Assembly (NCBI RefSeq): GCF_010731795.1
Contig: NZ_AP022591.1
Coordinates: forward strand, 124,001-188,000
Source of the DNA: Mycolicibacterium celeriflavum
GTDB lineage: Bacteria > Actinomycetota > Actinomycetes > Mycobacteriales > Mycobacteriaceae
Direction: 5' to 3'
Length of the DNA stretch: 64,000 nt
The position numbers were made by a program, and so were the translations under genes. Below, in pieces: positions 56,768 through 64,000 of this stretch. The notes below the pieces were generated by a model. It had not been told where the DNA came from. It saw nothing but the letters and a program-made list of their open reading frames with translations, and ran no database searches. Position 1 is the first letter of the stretch; each line of letters opens with the position of its first letter.

Positions 56768-58801
56768 GTGACCGCGACGACCCCTGGCGCCACGGCCTCC
56801 CCGTTCTCCACCCCGTTCGACGACCTCGACGAGTACGTCGCCCTGCCGCGGGTGTCGGGGCTGGCGCTCTCACCCGACGGGACCCGGCTGGTGACCACCG
56901 TCGCGGAACTCGACGACAAGAGAACCGAATACATCAGCGCCGTATGGGAGATCGACCCAGCGGGTGTGCAACCGGCGCGCCGGTTGACGCGCGGCGCCAA
57001 GGGCGAGACGTCGCCGGCCTTCACCGCCGACGGCGATCTGCTGTTCGTCGCCGTGCGCGCGAGCGCCGACGACGACAAGCCCCCTGCCGCGCTGTGGCGG
57101 CTACCGGCAGCCGGCGGCGAGGCGGTGGAGGCGCTGTCGCTGCCCGGTGGTGTCGAGGCCGTGCGTCCCGCCCGCGAGGCCGACGTCGCGGTGGTGCGCT
57201 CACCGCCGATGCCCTCGGCGCGCACCGTCGACGATGACCGCCGGTTGCGGAATCTGCGCAAGGACAACAAGATCACCGCGATCCTGCACACCGGCTATCC
57301 GATCCGGCACTGGGACTCCGATCTCGGGCCATCGGAACCGCACCTGCTCGGCATCGATCTGGCCGGCGACCCGCCCGGTGATCACGCCGTGCGCGACCTG
57401 ACCGCCGCCCCGGGTGGTGCGCTGCGCGACTCGGACTTCGACGTCAGTTCCGACGGGCGCTTCCTGGTCACCACCTGGCAGCGGCCGGCGCCTGGAGCGT
57501 CTCGGCACTCGGTGCTCGTGCGTATCGACCTGGACAGCGGTGAGCGCACCGTGCTGGTGGACGAGCCGGACGCGGACGTGTGGCGGCCCGCGGTGTCACC
57601 GGACGGTTCGACGGTCGTCTACCTCCGCGAATCATTCTCGACACCCGAGACCGCGCCGCGAATCACGTTGAGCTGCCTGCGCTTCGGCGGGGAACCCGTC
57701 GTGCTCGCAGCCGATTGGGACCGGTCGCCGGCGTCGGTGACATGGTCGCGTGACGGCTCGACGGTGATCGTGACCGCCGATCAGGACGGCCGCTCGCCGG
57801 TGTTTCGCGTCGATGCCGCCGACGGCGCGGTGACGCAGGTGACGTTCGACGACTATTGCTACTCCGACGTGGTGACCGCACCGGACGGGGTGTTGTTCGC
57901 GTTGCGAAGCTCCTACGCGGCGCCGCCGCATTCCGTGCGCATCGGTCCCGACGGGGCGGTCACCGAACTGCCCTGCGTGGCGTTGCCGCCGCTGCCGGGC
58001 GCGCTGAGCGAGCTCGAGGCGACGGCCGACGACGGCACCCGGCTGCGCTCGTGGCTGGTGCTACCGCCCGGCGACGACAAGGCGCCGCTGCTGCTGTGGA
58101 TCCACGGCGGCCCGCTGAGCAGCTGGAACGCCTGGTCCTGGCGATGGAACCCGTGGCTGCTGGCCGCGCGGGGATACGCGGTGCTGCTGCCGGATCCCGG
58201 GCTGTCCACCGGATACGGCCAGCGGTTCATCCAACGCGGCTGGGGAGCATGGGGCGGCGCCCCGTTCGACGACCTGATGGTGGCAACCGACGCGGCGTGC
58301 GCACATCCCCGCATCGACGCCGACCGCACGGCGGCGATGGGCGGATCCTTCGGCGGTTACATGGCCAACTGGGTTGCGGGCCACACCGACAGGTTCGACG
58401 CGATCGTCACCCACGCCAGCCTCTGGGCGCTGGATCAGTTCGGCGCCACCACCGACTCGTCGTACTACTGGCTGCGTGAGATGACCCGAGAGATGGCGCA
58501 GAAGAACTCGCCGCACCACTATGTCGCGCAGATCCGCACACCGATGCTGGTGATCCACGGCGACAAGGACTATCGCGTCCCGATCGGTGAAGCGCTGCGG
58601 CTGTGGTACGAGTTGCTGACCCACTCCGCGCTGCCGGCCGACGACGACGGCGACACCCCCCACCGGTTTCTCTATTTCCCGTCGGAGAATCACTGGGTGC
58701 TCACCCCGCAGCACGCCAAGATCTGGTACCAGGTGGTGACAGGGTTCCTGGCCCGTCACGTGCTGGGTGAGGACGTCGAGGTGCCCGAGACGCTCGGGTA
58801 G
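56768..58801 (+). CDS. S9 family serine peptidase (acylaminoacyl/prolyl oligopeptidase type)
   Basis: 677-aa peptidase. The N-terminal about 420 residues form a beta-propeller built from WD40-like blades (LALSPDGTRLVTTV, FDVSSDGRFLVTTW, PAVSPDGSTVVYL). The C-terminal alpha/beta-hydrolase domain has LWIHGGPLSSWNAW, the nucleophile AAMGGSFGGYMANWV (Ser in GGSFGGYM), and IHGDKDYRVPIGEALRL with the catalytic Asp, then the His near FPSENHWV. No signal peptide, so cytosolic. It should cleave short peptides, possibly N-acylated. GTG 56768 gives 677 aa. The reductase gene follows 10 nt downstream. Confidence 0.9.
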   Translation: MTATTPGATASPFSTPFDDLDEYVALPRVSGLALSPDGTRLVTTVAELDDKRTEYISAVWEIDPAGVQPARRLTRGAKGETSPAFTADGDLLFVAVRASADDDKPPAALWRLPAAGGEAVEALSLPGGVEAVRPAREADVAVVRSPPMPSARTVDDDRRLRNLRKDNKITAILHTGYPIRHWDSDLGPSEPHLLGIDLAGDPPGDHAVRDLTAAPGGALRDSDFDVSSDGRFLVTTWQRPAPGASRHSVLVRIDLDSGERTVLVDEPDADVWRPAVSPDGSTVVYLRESFSTPETAPRITLSCLRFGGEPVVLAADWDRSPASVTWSRDGSTVIVTADQDGRSPVFRVDAADGAVTQVTFDDYCYSDVVTAPDGVLFALRSSYAAPPHSVRIGPDGAVTELPCVALPPLPGALSELEATADDGTRLRSWLVLPPGDDKAPLLLWIHGGPLSSWNAWSWRWNPWLLAARGYAVLLPDPGLSTGYGQRFIQRGWGAWGGAPFDDLMVATDAACAHPRIDADRTAAMGGSFGGYMANWVAGHTDRFDAIVTHASLWALDQFGATTDSSYYWLREMTREMAQKNSPHHYVAQIRTPMLVIHGDKDYRVPIGEALRLWYELLTHSALPADDDGDTPHRFLYFPSENHWVLTPQHAKIWYQVVTGFLARHVLGEDVEVPETLG

Positions 58802-58811
58802 CGTCGCGGGC

Positions 58812-60068
58812 ATGACCACATCGGAGCGGGAATTCGACATCGTCCTGTACGGGGCCAGCGGCTTCGTCGGAAAATTGACCGCCGAATACCTGGCGAAGGC
58901 GGGTTCGCAGGCCCGGATCGCGTTGGCGGGCCGATCGCGTGAAAAACTGCTCGCCGTCCGGGACACGCTGGGGGACAAGGCGCAATCGTGGCCACTGATC
59001 ACCGCCGACGCGTCGCAGCCGTCGACACTGAACGCGATGGCCGCGCAGACCCGGGTCGTGGTGACCACCGTGGGGCCCTACGCGAAGTACGGTCTGCCGT
59101 TGGTGGCGGCCTGTGCGTCGGCGGGCACCGACTACGCGGATCTGACCGGCGAATCGTTGTTCATCCGCGAGAGCATCGAGCTGTATCACAAGCAGGCCGC
59201 CGACACCGGTGCGCGCATTGTGCACTCGTGCGGGTTCGACTCCATCCCTTCGGATCTCACCGTTTTCGCGCTGTACCGCCGCGCGCAGGAGGACGGCGCG
59301 GGTGAACTCACCGACGCCAACCTGGTGGTGCGCACCTTCAAAGGCGGCGTCTCCGGCGGCACGGCTGCGTCGATGATCGAGGTGATGTACGCGGCATCGT
59401 CGGACGCCGAGGCGCGACGGGTGATGAACGACCCGTACACGCTCACCCCGGACCGCGCCGCCGAACCCGAACTCGGCGCCCAACCGGACCTGCGGTGGCG
59501 CCGGGGCGGCGAGATCGCGCCCGAACTTCAGGGTTACTGGGTCGCGCCGTTCGTGATGGCGGCGGTGAACACCCGAATCGTGCGGCGCAGCAACGCATTG
59601 CTCGACTACGCCTACGGTCGGCGGCTGGAGTACGGCGAGCAGATGAGCATGGGTAAGTCGGTGCTCGCGCCGGTCACCTCAGCGCTGGCCGCGGCCGGCA
59701 ACGCGGCGACGATGGCATTGGGCAGTCGCTACTTTCACCGGATACCGGGCAAGCTGGTCGACCGTGTGATGCCGAAACCCGGCACCGGTCCGAGCGAAAA
59801 AGTGCGGGAGAACGGCCACTACACCGTCGAGACGTACGCGTCGACCACGTCCGGCGCGCGTTACCGGGCGACCATGTCGCAGAACGGCGATCCGGGCTAC
59901 AAGGCGACGTCGGTGTTGCTGGGCGAGTCCGGACTGGCGCTGGCGCTGGACCGCGACAAGCTGTCGGATCTCCACGGTGTGCTCACCCCGGCGGCCGCGA
60001 TGGGCGACGCGCTGATGGCCCGATTTCCCGCTGCCAGTGTGACATTGGAGACCACCCGACTGAATTAG
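58812..60068 (+). CDS. Saccharopine dehydrogenase-like oxidoreductase (trans-acting enoyl reductase family)
   Basis: 418-aa NAD(P)-binding protein with the N-terminal Rossmann motif FDIVLYGASGFVGKLTAEYLA and a conserved YAKYGLPLVAACASAGTDYADLTGE segment. The mycobacterial family includes Rv2449c (syntenic here, next to valS) and Rv2953, the trans-acting enoyl reductase of phthiocerol synthesis. Its own substrate is unknown; a lipid double-bond reduction is an inference from Rv2953. ATG 58812 is used, 10 nt after the S9 peptidase stop; the frame opens earlier, inside that gene. Confidence 0.85.
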   Translation: MTTSEREFDIVLYGASGFVGKLTAEYLAKAGSQARIALAGRSREKLLAVRDTLGDKAQSWPLITADASQPSTLNAMAAQTRVVVTTVGPYAKYGLPLVAACASAGTDYADLTGESLFIRESIELYHKQAADTGARIVHSCGFDSIPSDLTVFALYRRAQEDGAGELTDANLVVRTFKGGVSGGTAASMIEVMYAASSDAEARRVMNDPYTLTPDRAAEPELGAQPDLRWRRGGEIAPELQGYWVAPFVMAAVNTRIVRRSNALLDYAYGRRLEYGEQMSMGKSVLAPVTSALAAAGNAATMALGSRYFHRIPGKLVDRVMPKPGTGPSEKVRENGHYTVETYASTTSGARYRATMSQNGDPGYKATSVLLGESGLALALDRDKLSDLHGVLTPAAAMGDALMARFPAASVTLETTRLN

Positions 60069-60162
60069 TCGGGCCTCCTCCGAACGCCTGTGCGCCAAGA
60101 TCAGGTGGACTAGTGTCGGCTCCGAGGTTGTGTCACATCCCAGCAACGAAGGTGGACAGGTC

Positions 60163-60789
60163 ATGGCTGGTCTCGACGAACTCATCTCGCAGATCCCCGT
60201 CAAGGACATCGCGAGCAAAGTCGGCGCCGATGAAGCGGAGGTGAACAACGCGATCCGCACGCTGGTGCCTGCGCTCGTCGGCGGCTTGGCCGAGAACGTC
60301 CAGGCCGACTCGATCGACTCGAGCAAGCTCGAGTCCGACGTGGTCCAGCAGGGCGCCAGTGGACTGCTCGACGGCGGCGTCAGCGTCGACCAGGTCGATC
60401 CGAACCAGGGCGACCAGTTCGTCTCGCGCATCTTCGGCGGCAACGACAGCAACGCGGTCGCGTCGGCTCTCGCAGGCGGCGGCGCCGGAAACGGCGATCT
60501 GCTCCAGAAGCTGCTGCCGATCCTCACGCCGATCGTGCTCGCGTATATCGGCAAGCAACTGACGAAGGGCAGTGGAAGTGGTCAGGCCCCGGCCGAGCCT
60601 GCGGCGCAATCCGCTGGCGGTGGTGGCCTGGCCGACGTGCTGGGCAGCATCCTCGGCGGTGCCGGCGGCGCCGGTGGCGGCGGGAACAATCCGCTCGGCA
60701 GCATCCTGGGCAGCGTGCTCGGCGGTGGGGGCGGCCAGAGTGGGGGACTCGGCGACATCCTCGGGGGATTGCTCGGCGGCAAGAGGTAG
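60163..60789 (+). CDS. DUF937 family protein with Gly-rich C-terminus
   Basis: 208-aa protein. The N-terminal half is a DUF937 domain: LDELISQIPVKDIASKVGAD, AIRTLVPALVGGLAENVQ, then FGGNDSNAVASALA and LLQKLLPILTPIVLAYIGKQL. The C-terminal about 70 residues are Gly-rich with repeated ILGG, VLGG and LLGG blocks. The structural role is unknown; a related plant-pathogen-independent bacterial family includes YidB-like proteins. ATG 60163 is chosen, with AGG about 4 nt upstream; a GTG further up (60130) is open but lacks a better site. It lies 53 nt before valS on the same strand. Confidence 0.78.
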   Translation: MAGLDELISQIPVKDIASKVGADEAEVNNAIRTLVPALVGGLAENVQADSIDSSKLESDVVQQGASGLLDGGVSVDQVDPNQGDQFVSRIFGGNDSNAVASALAGGGAGNGDLLQKLLPILTPIVLAYIGKQLTKGSGSGQAPAEPAAQSAGGGGLADVLGSILGGAGGAGGGGNNPLGSILGSVLGGGGGQSGGLGDILGGLLGGKR

Positions 60790-60841
60790 GCAGGTCGTAC
60801 CGCATGAGCCCGACCTGGCGCTGGCTCCCTAGAATTGCGGG

Positions 60842-63508
60842 GTGACCGCCAGCGCTCGTTCCGAATCCGGCACTTCGCCGGCGACCGCCCTGCCCAAGTC
60901 CTGGAACCCGGGCGAGGTGGAGAGCGACATCTACGAGGGCTGGGTCAGGGCCGGCTACTTCACCGCCGACGCGACCAGCAGTAAACCCGGTTACTCCATC
61001 GTTCTGCCTCCGCCGAACGTGACGGGCAACCTGCACATGGGGCACGCGCTGGACCACACGTTGATGGACGCGCTGACCCGGCGCAAGCGGATGCAGGGCT
61101 ACGAGGTGCTGTGGCTGCCCGGCATGGACCATGCCGGCATCGCCACCCAGTCGGTGGTGGAGAAGCAACTCGCCGTCGACGGCAAGACCAAGGAGGATTT
61201 CGGCCGCGAACTGTTCGTCGAAAAGGTCTGGGACTGGAAGCGGGAATCCGGCGGCACCATCGGCGCGCAGATGCGCCGCCTCGGCGACGGCGTGGACTGG
61301 AGCCGGGAGCGGTTCACCATGGACGACGGCCTGTCGCGCGCGGTGCGCACCATCTTCAAGCGCCTCTACGACGCCGGGCTGATCTACCAGGCTGAGCGAC
61401 TGGTCAACTGGTCGCCGGTGCTACAGACCGCGATCTCCGACCTCGAGGTCAAATACGAAGACATCGAGGGCGAGCTGGTGTCGTTCCGCTACGGCTCACT
61501 CAACGATGACGAACCGCACATCGTGGTCGCCACCACCCGTGTCGAGACGATGCTGGGCGACACCGCGATCGCCGTGCACCCCGACGACGATCGCTACCGC
61601 GACCTGGTCGGCAAGACGCTGCCGCACCCGTTCATCGACCGCGAAATCATGATTGTCGCCGACGAGCACGTTGACCCCGAGTTCGGCACCGGCGCCGTCA
61701 AGGTCACCCCCGCGCACGACCCGAACGACTTCGAGATCGGCCTGCGGCATGCGCTGCCGATGCCGTCGATCATGGACACCAAGGGGCGGATCACCGGCAC
61801 CGGAACGGAATTCGACGGCCAGGACCGCTTCGAGGCGCGCGTCAAGGTGCGCGAGGCGCTGGCCAGCGAGGGCCGTATCGTCGCCGAGAAACGGCCCTAT
61901 GTGCACAGCGTCGGGCACTCCGAGCGCAGCGGTGAGCCGATCGAGCCGCGGCTGTCGCTGCAGTGGTGGGTCAAGGTCGAGGCGTTGGCCAAGGCCGCGG
62001 GTGACGCCGTTCGTAACGGCGACACCGTGATTCACCCGCCCAGCCTCGAACCGCGCTGGTTCGCATGGGTGGACAACATGCACGACTGGTGCATCTCCAG
62101 GCAGTTGTGGTGGGGCCACCGCATCCCGATCTGGCACGGCCCCGGCGGCGAGACGGTGTGCGTCGGTCCGGACGAGACTCCGCCCGAGGGCTGGGAGCAG
62201 GACCCCGACGTGCTCGACACCTGGTTCAGCTCCGCGCTGTGGCCCTTCTCCACGATGGGTTGGCCCGAGCACACCGCCGACCTCGCCAAGTTCTATCCGA
62301 CCACCGTCCTGGTGACCGGCTACGACATCCTGTTCTTCTGGGTGGCGCGGATGATGATGTTCGGCACGTTCGTCTCCGACGATCCCGCGATCACCCTCGG
62401 CGGTCAGCGCGGCCCCCAGGTGCCGTTCCAGAACGTCTTCCTGCACGGCCTGATTCGCGACGAGCACGGTCGCAAGATGAGCAAGTCGCGCGGTAACGGG
62501 ATCGACCCCCTGGACTGGGTGGAGATCTTCGGCGCCGACGCGTTGCGGTTCACGTTGGCGCGGGGGGCGAGCCCCGGCGGTGACCTGTCCATCGGGGAGG
62601 ACCACGCCCGCGCGTCACGGAACTTCGCCACCAAGCTCTTCAACGCAACCCGGTTCGCGCTGATGAACGGCGCCGCGCCCGCGCCGCTGCCGGCCGCCGG
62701 CGAACTCACCGACGCCGACCGGTGGATCCTCGGCCGGATGGAACAGGTTCGCGCCGAAGTGGATTCGGCATTCGACGCCTACGAGTTCAACCGCGCGTGC
62801 GAGTCGCTCTACCACTTCGCCTGGGACGAGTTCTGTGACTGGTACGTGGAGCTGGCCAAGGTGCAACTGGCTGATGGCGTGGACCACACGACTGCGGTGT
62901 TGGCGGCCGTGCTCGACACCCTGCTCAAGCTGTTGCATCCGGTGATGCCGTTCGTCACCGAGGTGTTGTGGAAGACCCTGACCGGCGGTGAGTCGCTGGT
63001 GATCGCCGACTGGCCGGCGCCTTCTGGATACGAGCTGGATTCGGTTGCCGGGCAACGGGTCGCCGATATGCAGAAGCTGATCACCGTGGTGCGTCGATTC
63101 CGCAGCGACCAGGGTCTCAACGACCGGCAGAAGGTGCCGGCGCGGTTGTCCGACATCGCCGGCGCGGACCTGCGGGCGCAGGTGCCTGCGGTTCGGTCGC
63201 TTGCCTGGCTGACCGCTGACGGCGACGCGTTTGCCCCGACCGCCGCGATCGAGGTGCGGCTGTCCCGCGGCACCGTGACCGTCGAGGTGGACACGTCGGG
63301 CACCGTGGACGTCGCCGCCGAGCGGCGTCGGCTGGAGAAGGACCTGGCGGCCGCGCAGAAGGAACTGGCTGCCACCACAGGCAAACTCGGCAACGAGGCG
63401 TTTCTGGCCAAGGCACCCGCCGACGTCGTCGAGAAGATTCGCGGGCGTCAGCAGCTGGCGCAGGAAGAGGTCGACCGCATCACGGCTCGGCTGGCCGACT
63501 TCGCATGA
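60842..63508 (+). CDS. valS: Valyl-tRNA synthetase
   Basis: 888-aa class I aminoacyl-tRNA synthetase charging tRNA-Val. The HIGH motif is HMGH in [18 protein letters not shown] (about residues 60-70), the KMSKS motif is KMSKS at about 545-549 in [11 protein letters not shown], and the editing CP1 domain lies between them ([17 protein letters not shown]). The C-terminal anticodon-binding domain ends in a coiled-coil arm ([20 protein letters not shown]), a hallmark of ValRS. GTG 60842 is the start. It overlaps folC by 4 bp (ATGA), the arrangement found throughout mycobacteria. Confidence 0.96.
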   Translation: MTASARSESGTSPATALPKSWNPGEVESDIYEGWVRAGYFTADATSSKPGYSIVLPPPNVTGNLHMGHALDHTLMDALTRRKRMQGYEVLWLPGMDHAGIATQSVVEKQLAVDGKTKEDFGRELFVEKVWDWKRESGGTIGAQMRRLGDGVDWSRERFTMDDGLSRAVRTIFKRLYDAGLIYQAERLVNWSPVLQTAISDLEVKYEDIEGELVSFRYGSLNDDEPHIVVATTRVETMLGDTAIAVHPDDDRYRDLVGKTLPHPFIDREIMIVADEHVDPEFGTGAVKVTPAHDPNDFEIGLRHALPMPSIMDTKGRITGTGTEFDGQDRFEARVKVREALASEGRIVAEKRPYVHSVGHSERSGEPIEPRLSLQWWVKVEALAKAAGDAVRNGDTVIHPPSLEPRWFAWVDNMHDWCISRQLWWGHRIPIWHGPGGETVCVGPDETPPEGWEQDPDVLDTWFSSALWPFSTMGWPEHTADLAKFYPTTVLVTGYDILFFWVARMMMFGTFVSDDPAITLGGQRGPQVPFQNVFLHGLIRDEHGRKMSKSRGNGIDPLDWVEIFGADALRFTLARGASPGGDLSIGEDHARASRNFATKLFNATRFALMNGAAPAPLPAAGELTDADRWILGRMEQVRAEVDSAFDAYEFNRACESLYHFAWDEFCDWYVELAKVQLADGVDHTTAVLAAVLDTLLKLLHPVMPFVTEVLWKTLTGGESLVIADWPAPSGYELDSVAGQRVADMQKLITVVRRFRSDQGLNDRQKVPARLSDIAGADLRAQVPAVRSLAWLTADGDAFAPTAAIEVRLSRGTVTVEVDTSGTVDVAAERRRLEKDLAAAQKELAATTGKLGNEAFLAKAPADVVEKIRGRQQLAQEEVDRITARLADFA

Positions 63509-64000
63509 CCGAGCCGGTTCCGACGCCGGACGAGATTGCAGCGCTTCTCCAGGTCGAGCACCTGCTCGACCAGCGCTGGCCCGAGACGAAACTCGAGCCC
63601 AGCACGACGCGCATCTCGGCGCTGTTGGAACTGCTCGGCGCACCCCAGCGCGGCTACCCGTCCATCCACATCGCGGGCACCAACGGCAAGACCTCGGTGG
63701 CTCGGATGGTCGACGCCCTGCTGACCGCGCTGCACCGCCGCACCGGCCGGACCACCAGCCCGCACCTGCAGTCCGCGGTCGAGCGGATCTCGATCGACGG
63801 CAAGCCGATCAGCCCGGCGCTGTATGTGGAGACCTACCGCGAGGTCGAGCCGTTCGTGCAACTGGTCGACCAGCAGTCTGAAGCGGGGCTGCTCGGGGAC
63901 GAGGGCCCGCCATTGAGCAAGTTCGAAGTGGTGACGGCAATGGCGTTCGCCGCGTTCGCCGACGCGCCGATCGACGTCGCCGTCGTCGAGGTCGGGCTCG
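63505..64000 (+). CDS. folC: Folylpolyglutamate/dihydrofolate synthase, N-terminal part
   Basis: First 165 codons of FolC, cut by the window end. The enzyme adds glutamate to (dihydro)folate. The Mur-ligase-type P-loop [16 protein letters not shown] (about residues 50-65) and the following [16 protein letters not shown] with the conserved SPH are present. The final visible segment ([18 protein letters not shown]) is the strand before the second nucleotide contact. ATG 63505 overlaps the valS stop by 4 bp, so translation is coupled. Confidence 0.95.
   Translation, partial: MTEPVPTPDEIAALLQVEHLLDQRWPETKLEPSTTRISALLELLGAPQRGYPSIHIAGTNGKTSVARMVDALLTALHRRTGRTTSPHLQSAVERISIDGKPISPALYVETYREVEPFVQLVDQQSEAGLLGDEGPPLSKFEVVTAMAFAAFADAPIDVAVVEVGL

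Overview
The window is a contiguous piece of a high-GC actinobacterial chromosome, almost certainly a fast-growing Mycobacterium (Mycolicibacterium). The gene order citE–bkdABC … plsC–plsB2 … ssb paralogue–ettA–gdh … aglA–glbO … pepN … rpiB–nei2 … tig–clpP1–clpP2–clpX … korAB–mobA–rpf–valS–folC follows the M. tuberculosis block from about Rv2498c to Rv2447c. Family signatures such as PE-PPE, WS/DGAT, GlbO, a mycothiol-linked DsbA protein and Rpf support this. Starts are often GTG and adjacent genes commonly overlap by 4 bp (ATGA/GTGA). All calls come from reading the sequence and from knowledge of the families; no database search was run.

Layout. 1–4848: end of citE, the branched-chain 2-oxoacid dehydrogenase operon bkdABC, a SEC-C protein and an enoyl-CoA hydratase. 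4882–7507: two secreted proteins (one with a PE-PPE domain) and an acyl-ACP-type thioesterase. 7531–10358: a nested mobile island. An IS256-family element with a frameshifted transposase and an exact 8-bp target duplication sits inside an IS481-family element, which is itself inserted at the 3' end of tRNA-Arg(TCT) with an 18-bp duplication. 10579–16087: a lipid acyltransferase operon (WS/DGAT, PlsC, PlsB2). 16121–21481: a CopD/CtaG membrane protein, a DUF559 endonuclease-like gene bracketed by inverted palindromic repeats, a TetR–methyltransferase pair with an operator, and an SSB paralogue.

21601–31371: EttA, the giant NAD-glutamate dehydrogenase, a small thioesterase, an unknown protein, alpha-glucosidase and truncated haemoglobin O. 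31512–36095: an HNH protein, two small genes matching the cytochrome aa3 accessory subunits CtaI/CtaJ, a second HNH gene tightly bracketed by another inverted repeat pair, and aminopeptidase N. 36121–43715: a DUF732 secreted protein, a YCII–ECF42 sigma–SRPBCC operon, a mycothiol-dependent DsbA protein, RpiB, Nei2, a membrane protein and an acyl-CoA dehydrogenase. 43727–48356: tRNA-Gly, tRNA-Pro, then trigger factor, ClpP1P2 and ClpX (protein folding and proteolysis). 48448–53455: FdhD, a small ORF, 2-oxoglutarate:ferredoxin oxidoreductase KorAB and MobA. 53456–54470: about 1 kb without a gene but rich in inverted repeats. 54471–64000: two tandem resuscitation-promoting factors, each with a CRP-like site upstream, then a flavin monooxygenase, an S9 peptidase, a saccharopine-dehydrogenase-like reductase, a DUF937 protein, ValS and the start of FolC.

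The most unusual observation is that two unrelated nuclease-type genes are each closely flanked by an inverted pair of short palindromic repeats. The two genes use different repeat families, and other copies of each family occur elsewhere in the window. This could be a class of small nuclease-carrying mobile cassettes, or simply repeats that accumulate in short intergenic gaps; comparative genomics would decide.
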